64,000 bases of DNA from Halocatena halophila (GCA_027563145.1 CP071306.1:1550001-1614000), one strand, 5' to 3'. Shown: positions 9,448 through 18,777, numbered from the stretch's first letter. The notes: generated by a model from the sequence alone, not told the origin. Numbers and translations: made by a program.

Positions 9448-10146
9448 ATGAGCGAACTTCCCGAGGAATTTCCGTGTACGATCACCACCTGGGACTACAT
9501 CTATGATCTCTGTCGAGGGGTATCTCAACAGGTAAAAGCTGCTGACTTCGAGCCCGATGTCGTGGTTGCGCTGGCCCGGGGTGGGTGGTTTGGTGGCCGC
9601 TGTCTCTGTGATTTTCTCGGGCTGGACGATCTGACGAGTTTGAAAATGGAACATTACGTCGGCACGGCCCAGAAGGCAGACGAACCGCAGGTTCGGTATC
9701 CAATGCCCGAAGGCAGCGTCGCCGGCAAGGACGTACTGATCATCGACGACATCGCAGACACCGGCGAGTCGATTCGACACGCACGCAAGTACGTCGAAGA
9801 TCGTGATCCGGCAGCCGTGAAGACGGCGACGTTACAGTTGCTAGAAACGAGCGAAGCGGAGCCGGATTTCGTCGGCGAGCGACTCGACGAATGGGCGTGG
9901 GTCGTCTATCCGTGGAACTTCATTGAGGACATGATCGAGCTGATCGGTGGCGTGATGAAAAAGGCCGATCAGGAGACGTTCACGAAAGCAGACGTTCGAC
10001 ACTATCTCCAGGCGTTTCACGACGTGGATCGGATGTCGATGGAGATTGCCCAGCCAAATCGACTCGAGGAAGTGCTCACGGAGATGGAACGCCGCGAGGT
10101 GCTCACCGAGGCTGACGGCCAGTATACGCTCGTTGCTTCCGTTTGA
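9448..10146 (+). CDS. purine-type phosphoribosyltransferase, 232 aa
   Basis: The PRPP-binding signature VLIIDDIADTGES (about residues 96-108) identifies a type I phosphoribosyltransferase, with the upstream PDVVVALARGGWFGGR block typical of the Gpt/xanthine or hypoxanthine-guanine group. It probably salvages a purine base to its nucleotide using PRPP. The C-terminal about 70 residues (KADVRHYLQAFHDV to the end) form a helical, winged-helix-like extension found in haloarchaeal members and absent from bacterial Gpt. The start MSELPEEFPC is favoured over an upstream ATG by the TATA box at 9414-9422. Next downstream is another purine-salvage gene, mtnP, which fits a nucleotide-salvage role. Confidence 0.85.
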   Translation: MSELPEEFPCTITTWDYIYDLCRGVSQQVKAADFEPDVVVALARGGWFGGRCLCDFLGLDDLTSLKMEHYVGTAQKADEPQVRYPMPEGSVAGKDVLIIDDIADTGESIRHARKYVEDRDPAAVKTATLQLLETSEAEPDFVGERLDEWAWVVYPWNFIEDMIELIGGVMKKADQETFTKADVRHYLQAFHDVDRMSMEIAQPNRLEEVLTEMERREVLTEADGQYTLVASV

Positions 10147-10245
10147 GTCTTCGTTCTGAACTGGGGCTGTCCGTGATATCTTCCCAGCCGTGCACGGTGA
10201 GGCTTTGCACCTCGTTTTTACGTAACCACCACCCAAAGAGCATGT

Positions 10246-11097
10246 ATGACGATCGGATTCATCGGTGGGAGCGGCATCTACGAATCGCTTGCAATCGAAG
10301 CGAGTCACACCGAACACGTCGAGACGCCGTTTGGCGAGCCAAGTGCACCAGTCACGGTTGGGAATCTCGCCGGGACGGAGATTGCGTTTCTGCCACGCCA
10401 CGGCGAAAACCACGAATATTCGCCCAGCGAGGTGCCGTATCGGGCGAACATCCACGCGTTGAAACAGCTCGGCGTCGAACGGGTGCTCTCTAGCAACGCC
10501 GTTGGGAGTCTGCGCGAGGATCTCCCTCCACAGACGCTGCTCGTTCCGGATCAGCTGTTCGACCGGACACGCAATCGTCCGCGAACGTTTTACGAAGACG
10601 GCATTGTCGTTCATCTGAGTCTGGCCGAGCCGTACTGTCCGCATATGGTCGATCATCTCACGGAGTGTGGAGACGCAACCAGTGCATCCCTCCGCAAGGG
10701 CGGGACGTACGTCTGTATCGAGGGGCCACAGTTTTCAACGCGAGCCGAGAGCGAGTTCTATCGATCGAACGGCTGGGATGTCGTTGGGATGACGGCCATC
10801 CCCGAGGCAGCACTCGCAAGAGAGGCAGAGCTCTGTTATGCGACCGTCACCGGCGTCACCGATTACGACGTGTGGAAGCGTGACGCCGAGGTGTCACTTC
10901 AGGAAGTGCTCGACAACGCCGCAGCCAACGAAGCGGCGATCAAGCAGGTGATCGAGCGCGCCATCGAAACGATGCCCGACGACCACGACTGTGAGTGTCA
11001 GCACGCACTGGACGGAACGATCAACACCCCCACAGAGGCGATTCCACCCGAAACGAAGGCGAAAACCGAGTTGCTCGTCGGCGAGTATCTGGAGTAG
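10246..11097 (+). CDS. mtnP: S-methyl-5'-thioadenosine phosphorylase
   Basis: The protein (283 aa) belongs to the PNP/MTAP family: phosphate-binding GGSGIYES at the N terminus, FLPRHGENHEYSPSEVPYRANI, the central SSNAVGSLRED, then CIEGPQFSTRAES and GMTAIPEAALAREAELCYAT, where the MTAP substrate Met lies. It phosphorolyses methylthioadenosine to adenine and methylthioribose-1-phosphate in polyamine and SAM salvage. A TATA-like CGTTTTTACG at 10213-10222 lies about 27 bases before the ATG. The HDCECQH segment late in the protein adds two cysteines in CxC, common in this archaeal subgroup. Hypoxanthine-specific or inosine activity cannot be ruled out. Confidence 0.9.
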   Translation: MTIGFIGGSGIYESLAIEASHTEHVETPFGEPSAPVTVGNLAGTEIAFLPRHGENHEYSPSEVPYRANIHALKQLGVERVLSSNAVGSLREDLPPQTLLVPDQLFDRTRNRPRTFYEDGIVVHLSLAEPYCPHMVDHLTECGDATSASLRKGGTYVCIEGPQFSTRAESEFYRSNGWDVVGMTAIPEAALAREAELCYATVTGVTDYDVWKRDAEVSLQEVLDNAAANEAAIKQVIERAIETMPDDHDCECQHALDGTINTPTEAIPPETKAKTELLVGEYLE

Positions 11098-11169
11098 CGC
11101 GGTTCGTTGAGCTGGAACACCTCACCACCAGCACGCATTTTTATGCGTTCTCACACGAGAATACAACAT

Positions 11170-11433
11170 ATGTCAACAGACGGATCTCCAGAGCCAGATG
11201 TCGTTCGACAGGCCGTTCGTGATGGGATCGTCGACGGCGTTCGGTCAGTGCTTTCGATTGCCATCTGGTCGGTACTCTCAATTTTCTGCCTGCTGTCCGG
11301 TATCGGTCTCGTGGCGCTTGGTACCACGGCGTCAGGAGTGGTATCGCTGGGACTGGTTGGTCTCGGAGGGGTCCTCGTTGTGTGTAGTGTCTATCTGCTG
11401 TATCTGCTCCACTGGGTTGACCGACGCCGCTGA
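11170..11433 (+). CDS. two-TM small membrane protein, 87 aa
   Basis: The chosen start MSTDGSPEPDVVRQAV has a TATA box (ATTTTTATG, 11137-11145) 29 bases upstream; an earlier in-frame ATG would put the promoter inside the gene. A short acidic amphipathic N terminus is followed by two long hydrophobic helices joined by a short glycine turn and ends in DRRR, so both termini are probably cytoplasmic. No family is recognised. It lies immediately downstream of mtnP but has its own promoter. Confidence 0.6.
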   Translation: MSTDGSPEPDVVRQAVRDGIVDGVRSVLSIAIWSVLSIFCLLSGIGLVALGTTASGVVSLGLVGLGGVLVVCSVYLLYLLHWVDRRR

Positions 11434-11447
11434 TCACCGTGTGCTCC

Positions 11448-12404
11448 TCAGACGATTCGATTTGTTAGTCCTGTGAGATCGCCGTCCACGTATGCACGGT
11501 AGTTCTTCGCAACGATCGACGCACAGCGATCCATATACGCGGGCGTCGCACCGGCGGTGTGGGGCGTCAACAGCACGTTCGAGAGCTTCCACAGTACTGA
11601 ATCGCCGGGGAGGGGTTCGGTTGCGGTCACATCGAGTGCGGCTCCGCCGATCCAGTCGCGCTGGAGCGCCCGTTCGAGCGCGGGTTCATCCACGAGTCCG
11701 CCGCGGCCGACGTTGATCAAGACGGCGTCGTCGTTCATCGTCCGCAACGCCTGCGTATCGATCATCTTCCGCGTCTGTTCGGTGAGCGGACAGCAGAGAA
11801 CGACGTGGTCCGAACGGACCAGCAGTGATTCGAGATCCTCGGGACCCACGAGCTCGTCAACCACATCGCCGCCGGTGGACAGATCGCGTTTCAACCCGAT
11901 TGTCTCGACACCGAACGGCGTTGCTAGCTCTGCGACGCGTCGACCGATCGCTCCTAGGCCGACAATGCCAACGGTCGAGCCGTGGAGTTCGCCAACAGCA
12001 TAGCGTTCGAAGACGCCACGCTGTTGGTTTGAAAATGCAGCCGGAAAGTTGCGCTCAAATGCGAGCATGTAGCCGATCGCCTGTTCGGCGGCTGGCTGGG
12101 CGTGGACGCCAGAGGCGCTGGTGAGAACGATCTCACGCGATTCAATCGTTGCAACGTCGTAGGAATCAACGCCGGCGCTCAGCGCCTGTATCCATTCGAG
12201 CGATTGCGCTCGTTCTAGCAGCTCGTCTGTGAGTCCGAACGTGACGAGAATCTCTGCGCTCTCGATAGCCGATCGCGTGCCAGCAGGCGTCGGACGGTAA
12301 TCGACCGACACGTCTCCCAACGTCGATTGCAGCACGTTCGTGAGCGTCGTTGCCTCCTCGTCATCGAGCGTATATCCCAGTAGAATTGGTGGCTGTGTTC
12401 CCAT
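11448..12404 (-). CDS. D-2-hydroxyacid dehydrogenase (copy 1)
   Basis: This 318-residue NAD(P)-dependent oxidoreductase has the GxGxxG motif in STVGIVGLGAIGRRVAEL, the conserved catalytic Arg in LINVGRGGLVDE, a Glu in TATEPLPGDS and the C-terminal His in LLTPHTAG, the set of the D-isomer-specific 2-hydroxyacid dehydrogenases. The substrate (glyoxylate, hydroxypyruvate or 2-oxoacid) is not predictable. An ATG 17 codons upstream would overlap the neighbouring peptidase gene; MGTQPPILLGYTL is preferred. A close paralogue lies at 49153-50103 in the AT-rich accessory region, with an almost unchanged central block (see findings). Confidence 0.88.
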   Translation of the reverse strand: MGTQPPILLGYTLDDEEATTLTNVLQSTLGDVSVDYRPTPAGTRSAIESAEILVTFGLTDELLERAQSLEWIQALSAGVDSYDVATIESREIVLTSASGVHAQPAAEQAIGYMLAFERNFPAAFSNQQRGVFERYAVGELHGSTVGIVGLGAIGRRVAELATPFGVETIGLKRDLSTGGDVVDELVGPEDLESLLVRSDHVVLCCPLTEQTRKMIDTQALRTMNDDAVLINVGRGGLVDEPALERALQRDWIGGAALDVTATEPLPGDSVLWKLSNVLLTPHTAGATPAYMDRCASIVAKNYRAYVDGDLTGLTNRIV

Positions 12405-12451
12405 GGCGGTTGCTCGATCGCGACGGACGTAGCCTTTGGTGTGGACGGCAC

Positions 12452-13474
12452 TCACTCACGATCGTCTACACAGATGATCTCACGATTCTCGGTGTCTATT
12501 CGGATCGTGCCACCGACCGGGATGGGAACGTGTGGATCGGTGTGTCCGAACGGCAGCTCACACACCACCGTCGCAGCAGGTGCGTACCGGTCGCGAGCTG
12601 CGAGGATTGCCTGGCGCTGTTCGCTAGCAAAGGTAACGCGTTCTTCGTTCGAACGTGACTCGCGATGACGGGTCTTGGGCCGTCCCACGAGAATTGCATC
12701 AAACTGTGCCAACAGCCCACGTTCACCAAGACAGCGAAGAACGCGTTCAACGGTCGTCGCCGAAGGAAGTTCTTCGGAGGTTTCGAGCAACAGGACACCC
12801 CCATCGATCGTTTCGGGAACGCAACAATCCGCCGCGAGCAGCCACTGGATTACTTCTAAACAGCCACCCCAGCTTCTCCCCTCAACCACAGGTGTGTCAC
12901 CTGGGTGCCACCGCCAGCCGTTCGTGGATTCCCACATTCGGCTCGTTCCGTATGGTGCAACGTCGTCGGTCCATTTTTCAGCTGGCTCAATCGAACCGAT
13001 CGTCTGCCCGAACAGCGCTCGTCGGAGAGAGCGCTCTGTGTACGCAGGAAGTGATGAATCGAGCGATAGCCCGGGAACCAGCTGTCCACCGTAGTACGAT
13101 ACAAGCCCGATTGAGGAGAGATAGGAGTGTAACACGGTGTTGTCGCTGATCCCGAAAAATCGAGTCGGATTCTCTCGGAGCAGCGTATCGTCCAAGTGCT
13201 CACAGATCGTGAGCTGATCGTCACCACCGGTTGCTGCGATAACTGCCCCAATCGATGACGACGAGAACGCGTCGTGAAGCGCCTGAACACGCGCCTCGGG
13301 ATGTGACCGCAACCACTCACCATCACGGCGGCACGTGTCGGACACCACCGGCTCCAAATCGAACAGAGAACGCAAACGCTCACAGCCGATTTCGATCGCT
13401 GCCGGAGCTATTGCACTCGATACCGCGACGATTGCAATCTGCGATCCAGAACGAACAGGTGGTGGAACTCGCAT
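12452..13474 (-). CDS. S66 family peptidase (LD-carboxypeptidase/MccF-like)
   Basis: The 340-residue protein shows the S66 layout: an N-terminal GSQIAIVAVSS strand, the IGAVIAATGGDDQ segment, the nucleophile serine in FFGISDNTVLHSYL, and in the second half ETSEE (Glu) and ELPFGHTDPHVPIPVGG (His). Family members cut the L,D bond of murein tetrapeptides or inactivate peptidyl-adenylate antibiotics such as microcin C. Archaea lack murein, so the MccF-like detoxifying or a recycling role is more likely. It lies 47 bases upstream of the dehydrogenase on the same strand, so the two may be co-transcribed. Confidence 0.8.
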   Translation of the reverse strand: MRVPPPVRSGSQIAIVAVSSAIAPAAIEIGCERLRSLFDLEPVVSDTCRRDGEWLRSHPEARVQALHDAFSSSSIGAVIAATGGDDQLTICEHLDDTLLRENPTRFFGISDNTVLHSYLSSIGLVSYYGGQLVPGLSLDSSLPAYTERSLRRALFGQTIGSIEPAEKWTDDVAPYGTSRMWESTNGWRWHPGDTPVVEGRSWGGCLEVIQWLLAADCCVPETIDGGVLLLETSEELPSATTVERVLRCLGERGLLAQFDAILVGRPKTRHRESRSNEERVTFASEQRQAILAARDRYAPAATVVCELPFGHTDPHVPIPVGGTIRIDTENREIICVDDRE

Positions 13475-13583
13475 ACGCGTTCAGTACCAGCTACAGAAAG
13501 AAAGAGACTGGTAAAACAACAAATTGCAGTGGTCTCTAATTATCAATTATCATACGATCAGACGAAACCGACCGCGAAAATCC

Positions 13584-13688
13584 TCAGCGACCGCTGTCTC
13601 GAACGTACAACAGCGCCTGTGCTAGCTCCTGGGGATCCACACGCCCCTCCGTCTCCGCAAGTCGTTCTCTCATTCGATCGGGTGTCAT
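13584..13688 (-). CDS. leaderless microprotein, 34 aa
   Basis: The frame ATG (13688) to TGA (13584) encodes MTPDRMRERLAETEG followed by RVDPQELAQALLYVRDSGR, an amphipathic helical peptide with balanced charge and haloarchaeal codon choice. A clear TATA box (ATTTATATT, 13710-13718) lies 26 bases before the ATG, exactly the leaderless spacing. No cysteines or membrane segment are present. It sits between scpA and the S66 peptidase gene. I do not recognise a family. The promoter spacing is the main evidence, since a frame this short can occur by chance. Confidence 0.5.
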   Translation of the reverse strand: MTPDRMRERLAETEGRVDPQELAQALLYVRDSGR

Positions 13689-13709
13689 GGGTTGACATAG
13701 CAATTCGTA

Positions 13710-13718
13710 GAATATAAA
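13710..13718 (-). promoter_or_regulatory. TATA box of the 34-aa microprotein gene
   Basis: ATTTATATT on the minus strand, centred 26 bases ahead of the ATG at 13688. It is among the cleanest promoter elements in the window. Confidence 0.55.
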
Positions 13719-13766
13719 TCTTACCCACAACGAACTATGAAATAATATAACTACAACTGTTAGAAA

Positions 13767-14642
13767 TTAATTTGGTTCCGGTGCTGTCTTCGTTTCCTCG
13801 GTTGCGTGGATCCAGAGATCCTCGAACAGTTCGTCCTGTTCAAGGCGGACGACGCCACGATGGGCGAGAAACAACAGTGCAAGAAACGTTTCGACGCGCG
13901 AGCCACCGCTCTCTGCGATTTCGGCGTACAGTACCTCTGCACGGCCTCGATCATACTGCGCTCGGAGTCTCGTTTCGACGGCATCGATGACTGTCTCGAT
14001 ATCCTCCGAATGTGCGGTGCCGGTAACATCGGTCTCAGTCGGCTCATCGTCCATCCGGAGATCATCCGCGGAGTGATAGTCCAGCGTTTGTGTGCCTCGC
14101 GTGTAGCCACTCGGTGAGTCGCTAGTGTCGTACGTTCTGGACTCCTTCCAGCGGGTGCCGGCCTCCCGATCACGAAGCTCCCTGACGAGTTCGTCGAGCG
14201 TCTGTGGAACGCCGCGCACACGTTTTCGTTCGAGTCGCCGATCCATCTCCCGTTCGAGCGTATCGAACGGATCATTGTCGTCAAGGGGTCCACTGTTAGC
14301 GCCTGGAGAGCCAGAGCGTTCCTCCCAGGCCTGTTCCCACGGCTCTAACTCCTCTGTTTCCTCTGGCGCTTCGGGTTCGGTGAGGGCGTCGCTTTTCATC
14401 CGCAACAGCACGCTGGCGTAGAACAGTGCTCGCCCCCCAACCCGGAGATCGGCCGACTCAACCGCATCGAGAAATCGATCAGTGACCGTTACGATGTCGA
14501 TGTCCCACGGATCGATCTCCCCGTCTTCTGCCAGCTGAACGAGTAGTTCAACCGGCTCAACCGACGTCTCATCGGCTTTTGCATCGGCATCATCCGAAGA
14601 TTGCTCATCAGTCCCATCACTCTCATCAATCAGCTCAGTCAT
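13767..14642 (-). CDS. scpA: segregation and condensation protein A
   Basis: This 291-residue kleisin homologue begins with a haloarchaeal acidic extension, followed by the ScpA N-terminal domain (VEPVELLVQLAEDGEIDPWDIDI, FLDAVESADLRVGGRALFYASVLLRMK) that binds the SMC neck. A long charged linker follows, then a C-terminal winged-helix domain that binds the SMC head (DIETVIDAVETRL, RVETFLALLFLAHRGVVRLEQ). Its ATG overlaps the SMC stop region by 8 bases, so the two are translationally coupled. Together they form the condensin-like complex that organises and segregates the chromosome. No ScpB gene is seen in the window. Confidence 0.92.
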   Translation of the reverse strand: MTELIDESDGTDEQSSDDADAKADETSVEPVELLVQLAEDGEIDPWDIDIVTVTDRFLDAVESADLRVGGRALFYASVLLRMKSDALTEPEAPEETEELEPWEQAWEERSGSPGANSGPLDDNDPFDTLEREMDRRLERKRVRGVPQTLDELVRELRDREAGTRWKESRTYDTSDSPSGYTRGTQTLDYHSADDLRMDDEPTETDVTGTAHSEDIETVIDAVETRLRAQYDRGRAEVLYAEIAESGGSRVETFLALLFLAHRGVVRLEQDELFEDLWIHATEETKTAPEPN

Positions 14643-17600
14643 TCGCAGGAACCTCGGGCGGTGACTCCTCGCTCAGATCGATGCCCGTGACCGCACTCAC
14701 GTTGTCCTGGTGCATCGTCACCCCGATCGCTCGTTCAGAGCGCTCTAGCAGGGCCGAGCGATGTGAAACGACGATGAACTGGGCTTTGCCAGCAAGCTCG
14801 TCGATCAGCTCACCGACGGCGTCGGCATTCGCCGCATCGAGAAACGCATCAACCTCATCGAGCGCATAAAATGGAGCGGGGTTATAGCGCTGTATTGCAA
14901 AGACGAACGCCAGTGCAGTCAAGGACTTTTCGCCCCCCGACATCGCAGCAAGCCGCTGGACGGGCTTATCACCGGGCTGGGCCTTCATCGTCAGGCCACC
15001 ATCGAACGGATCCTCCTCATTTTCGAGAAACAGCGTGCCAGATCCATCGGATAGCCGAGAAAAAATCGTCTCGAACTGCTCGTTGATCGCCTCGTAGGCC
15101 TCCATGAACGTGGCCTTTTTCTTCTGTTCAAACGACTCGATCCGGGTTTCGATGCCGTCGCGCTCTTCGAGGAGAGTTTCTCTGCGGGTTTCGAGCTCTT
15201 CGAGTTCGGCCTCGACGCGGTCGTACTCATCGATCGCAAGCATGTTGACCGGTTCGAGTGCCGCCATTTCACGTTCGAGTCGTTCGATATTTGCTTCGAC
15301 CGTATCGTGGTCTGGAATCGACTCAGGATCGTACTCCTCGACGGCGTTTTCGAGTTCAGTGACCTCCTCGGTCAACCGGGTGCGCCGTTCGGTGAGCGAC
15401 TCCAGGCGACTCTCGGTCCGATCGACGGCATCACTCGCACTGTCAAGTTCCTCGTGCGCTTCGTTCAACTCCGATTTGAGCTCTGATCGTTCTGCTTTCA
15501 GTTCGGCGAGTTCTTCTTCTAGCTCGGCCACCTGCTCGTGTTTTTTCTCAAGGCGTGTCTCGTGTTCTGTGACCGACGATTCGAGCTCCTCAATCCGCTC
15601 GGTTGCCTTTTTCGTGCGCTCTTTGGCGCGTTCGATCGTCGATTCGAGCTCCGCAATCGTCTCCTGGGTGTACTCCGCTTCGAGCTGTGCTTCGGTGAGC
15701 TGATCGTCGATTTCACGCATCTCCTCGCGAGTGTCCGCAATCGATTCCCGAATCGATTCGGCCCGTTCGGTGAGTTCTGCCACCGCAGAGTTTCGTAGCT
15801 CTGTTTCGAGCGATTCGATCTCCTCGGAAACGGTTTCTAGCTCGTCGTTTTTGGCCTCGATCTTCGCCTCAATCGCAGACATCTCGTCTGCGACCTCCTC
15901 GCGCTCGGCCTCGATTTCTTCCTGTGTGTCGTTTTTGGCCTCGATTTCGTCGTGAATCCGATCGATTTCGTCATCAACATCGTCGATCTCGCTGTGAATT
16001 TCACGAACCTGATCCGTCGCTTTCGACTGCCGGTCGCGAACGTCATCGAGTTTTGATTCCACGTCACGGAGCGATTCACGCAGGGTGCGTCGGCGCTCTT
16101 CGAGTTCGGTGATCCGCTCTGCAACACGCTCGAGACGGCTGGTATCGGAAGAAAACGAAAACGGCGTGCTTGTGCTCGAACCACCAGTCATTGCGCCGCT
16201 TTTCTCGATCAGATCGCCGCCAAGCGTCGCCATACGATACTCGCCCATCAGCTCGCGTGCGGTTTCGATGTCCTCAACGACGAGCGTATCGCCGAGAACG
16301 TACGCGAACACGCCAGCATACTCCCGGTCGAAGGTCACCAGATTGACCGCGAAATCGATGACGCCGTCGTGGTCGGGAAGTGAGCCGAGCGATCGGCGAC
16401 GCATTTTCGTGACCGGTAAAAATGTGGCACGGCCGGCGTTTCGGGATTTGAGATGCTCGATACACTGCTGGCCAACGCCGTCGTCCTCAACCACAACATG
16501 TGCCATTCGCCCGCCTGCAGCCGTTTCACACGCCACTGCGTATCGACCTGAGACGCTCCCGAGCTCGCTGACAGTGCCGTAGACGCCGTCGATCTGGCTG
16601 TTCAGAACTGTCGAAACCGCACGCCCGTAGGAACGCTCCTGATTGTCGTCGGTCTGGGCTTCGAGCTCGGCGTACTCCTGTCGATACGACTCGAGCTCGT
16701 CTTCGAGCTCGTCGAGTTCGCGCTGGTATTCGTATTTTTCGTCGCGAACATCGTTGACAGCCTCCTGAACGGTGGCTTTGTTCTCCTTTGCGGCCGCCAG
16801 CTCATCTTTGAGATCCTCCCGGGAGGTCTCGAGCTCCGGGATTTTCGCTTCGAGTTCCGCAATCGACTCTGCTAGCTCGCGAAGTTCGTTCGATCGGCGT
16901 CTCGCAGCATCGAGCAGTCGATCCTGTTCGCGCTGGACGTCGTTTTTCTCGGATTTGATCGTTTCGAGGCGCTCTCGTTTTGCTTCGAGGTCCGTTTTCA
17001 GCCGTTCGTACTCGTCGTCTTCGGCCTCAATCTCGGTCTCGACGCGGTCGAGTTCGGCCTGTGATTCCTGTACATCGGCCTTGAGCGAGGCCTTCTCGAC
17101 TTTCGCCGTCTTGATGGTCGCCTCGATTTCTTCAAGCGCTTCTCGCTTTTTATCGAGTTTCACGAACGCTTTCGATCGCTCATTTTCGGCATCTTCTGCC
17201 CGCTCTCGGGCAGTTTCGATCGCGTCTTTCGTCCGGGAGATCTCACCTTTGATCTCTTCGATCTCTTGTTTCACTCGGAGCTGTTCGTCCTCGCCAGTGC
17301 GCTCGATCTCGGCGTTGAGATCCTCAAGATCCTCCTCAAGACGCTGGACTACACGGCGCTTATCCGACTGCTCCGTGCGTTTTTCCAAAAGTGAGTTCTC
17401 GACCCGTTCGATCGAGGACTGGGTGCTCTCGAGACGGTCGCGCTTTGCTTCTAGCTCTGCGGCCGTCAGATAGCTCTCGTACTCTTCTTTCTCGTCTCTG
17501 AGCGATTGATACTCGAGTGCGGTTTCACGCTCATCGGAGAGCTGACTCATCCGTTCGTGTTTTTCTTCAATGCGAAGGTCGGCTTCGTCCACCCGCTCGC

Positions 17601-18210
17601 GAACGACCTCAAGTTCGTCCATTGCGTCTGCCTTTCTGGCGTCGAACTCCGCGACGCCAGCGATCTCGTCGATAATTCTGCGCCGATTGCCTGCCGACAT
17701 GTTGATGATCTCGGTCACGTCACCCTGCATCACCACGTTGTATCCTTCGGGCGTCACGCCAACCTGCGCGAGCAGATCCTTGATGTCGGAGAGATTCACC
17801 GAGCGGCCGTTGAGATAATAGTACGAGTAGTAGTTATCCGCGGTCTCTTTCACTCGCCGCTTGACCGTGATCTCGTCAGTCTCGCCGATCGAGTCAGTGC
17901 CCGCCGCGTTGATCACCTGCGATCGATCGATCGTCCCGTCATTGTTGTCGAACACCACCTCGACGCTTGCCTCGCGCTCGCCAGTATGTGTGGCGTCAGT
18001 GTCGTCAGGATTGTAGATCAGGTCCGTGAGTTTCTCTGCGCGAATCCCCGAGGTGCGCGCGAGTCCGAGCGCGAACAGCACCGAATCGATGATGTTCGAC
18101 TTTCCCGACCCGTTCGGACCGCTTATCGTGGTGAAATCCTCGTAGAACGGAATTCGCGTCTTCCTTCCAAAACTCTTGAAATCGTCCAGTACGAGTTCTT
18201 TAATGTGCAT
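14635..18210 (-). CDS. smc: chromosome segregation ATPase SMC
   Basis: The 1191-residue protein has the full SMC architecture. The Walker A GPNGSGKSN (residues 31-39) is followed by a long coiled coil of E/K/R-rich heptads, a hinge domain around residues 520-670 (GVYGTVSELGSVSGRYAVA, FLPVTKM), a second coiled coil, and a head with the ABC signature AMSGGEKSLTALAF and Walker B FYALDEVDAFLD. It dimerises by the hinge and loads on DNA with ScpA. The gene lies 29 bases downstream of the coiled-coil gene at 18240-18515 and has no obvious own promoter, so a three-gene operon is inferred. The C-terminal tail beyond the head is short. Confidence 0.97.
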   Translation of the reverse strand: MHIKELVLDDFKSFGRKTRIPFYEDFTTISGPNGSGKSNIIDSVLFALGLARTSGIRAEKLTDLIYNPDDTDATHTGEREASVEVVFDNNDGTIDRSQVINAAGTDSIGETDEITVKRRVKETADNYYSYYYLNGRSVNLSDIKDLLAQVGVTPEGYNVVMQGDVTEIINMSAGNRRRIIDEIAGVAEFDARKADAMDELEVVRERVDEADLRIEEKHERMSQLSDERETALEYQSLRDEKEEYESYLTAAELEAKRDRLESTQSSIERVENSLLEKRTEQSDKRRVVQRLEEDLEDLNAEIERTGEDEQLRVKQEIEEIKGEISRTKDAIETARERAEDAENERSKAFVKLDKKREALEEIEATIKTAKVEKASLKADVQESQAELDRVETEIEAEDDEYERLKTDLEAKRERLETIKSEKNDVQREQDRLLDAARRRSNELRELAESIAELEAKIPELETSREDLKDELAAAKENKATVQEAVNDVRDEKYEYQRELDELEDELESYRQEYAELEAQTDDNQERSYGRAVSTVLNSQIDGVYGTVSELGSVSGRYAVACETAAGGRMAHVVVEDDGVGQQCIEHLKSRNAGRATFLPVTKMRRRSLGSLPDHDGVIDFAVNLVTFDREYAGVFAYVLGDTLVVEDIETARELMGEYRMATLGGDLIEKSGAMTGGSSTSTPFSFSSDTSRLERVAERITELEERRRTLRESLRDVESKLDDVRDRQSKATDQVREIHSEIDDVDDEIDRIHDEIEAKNDTQEEIEAEREEVADEMSAIEAKIEAKNDELETVSEEIESLETELRNSAVAELTERAESIRESIADTREEMREIDDQLTEAQLEAEYTQETIAELESTIERAKERTKKATERIEELESSVTEHETRLEKKHEQVAELEEELAELKAERSELKSELNEAHEELDSASDAVDRTESRLESLTERRTRLTEEVTELENAVEEYDPESIPDHDTVEANIERLEREMAALEPVNMLAIDEYDRVEAELEELETRRETLLEERDGIETRIESFEQKKKATFMEAYEAINEQFETIFSRLSDGSGTLFLENEEDPFDGGLTMKAQPGDKPVQRLAAMSGGEKSLTALAFVFAIQRYNPAPFYALDEVDAFLDAANADAVGELIDELAGKAQFIVVSHRSALLERSERAIGVTMHQDNVSAVTGIDLSEESPPEVPAND

Positions 18211-18239
18211 CGGTTGTGATAAAAGACCGACGCCGACGG

Positions 18240-18515
18240 TCAGGCGACGATGATCTCGTCCGAGTCCGTTTCGGTCTCTGCTGTCGATTCTTCGTCGTCC
18301 GACGAATAGCTATCGACTTCGTCCAAAAGCGACGAGATCGTATCCGAACTAGACTCCGTCGACCGATCTGTGGGCTGGGTATCCGATTCGGTCGACGCCT
18401 CCAGTTCCGCGAGTCGTTCTTTACATTCGAGGAGTTCGTCGGTGAGCCCCGTCACCGTGGCCTCTAACTCCCGAACCTGGTTCTCCAGCTTCTCGACCCG
18501 GTTGCTGTCGCCCAT
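18240..18515 (-). CDS. small coiled-coil protein upstream of smc, 91 aa
   Basis: The start MGDSNRVEKLENQV is set by a TATA box 26 bases upstream. The first 45 residues are a leucine/valine heptad coiled coil (LENQVRELEATVTGLTDELL); the rest is an acidic Ser/Thr-rich tail ending in the hydrophobic EIIVA. Haloarchaeal genomes often carry such a protein directly before smc. No enzyme motif is present; a structural or regulatory role in the SMC-ScpA complex is only an inference from position. Confidence 0.7.
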   Translation of the reverse strand: MGDSNRVEKLENQVRELEATVTGLTDELLECKERLAELEASTESDTQPTDRSTESSSDTISSLLDEVDSYSSDDEESTAETETDSDEIIVA

Positions 18516-18537
18516 ATCGGTATGCGCCTCCCAAAGC

Positions 18538-18546
18538 GTATAAAAT
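18538..18546 (-). promoter_or_regulatory. TATA box of the coiled-coil/smc/scpA operon
   Basis: Minus-strand TTTTATAC within the segment at 18538-18546 is about 26 bases before the ATG at 18515, giving a leaderless operon transcript. Confidence 0.55.
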
Positions 18547-18606
18547 TGCGTCAGACATATACATAAAATCCAACAATATTCTCGGTGTGGACCGCCAAAA
18601 CAACGA

Positions 18607-18777
18607 TTAGACCATCGAATTGCCGATTGAAACGACTGCAATAAGTATAATACAGGTGAGAAGAGCTCCACCAATCAGTAACAGCGTGGCGTGCACCCAA
18701 CGAGTTGTGCGGGAGGACGACGGTCTGTCATCGGTGCTATCGTGGACACGTGTAGACTTCTCGCGCTTGTGACCCAT
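18607..18777 (-). CDS. single-TM small protein, 56 aa
   Basis: MGHKREKSTRVHDS starts a basic, polar N terminus of about 30 residues, followed by one hydrophobic helix (VHATLLLIGGALLTCIILI) and a short outside tail. A second candidate ATG lies 8 codons upstream (18801), and no strong TATA box distinguishes them. The charge pattern suggests an N-in, C-out anchor. No family recognised. It is divergent from the rhodanese gene, whose promoter lies about 100 bases away. Confidence 0.45.
   Translation of the reverse strand: MGHKREKSTRVHDSTDDRPSSSRTTRWVHATLLLIGGALLTCIILIAVVSIGNSMV

Noticed and set aside
15104..15703. Serine-rich plus-strand frame opposite smc
   Set aside because: The serine/arginine bias is produced by reading the complement of Glu/Leu-rich coiled-coil codons of SMC.
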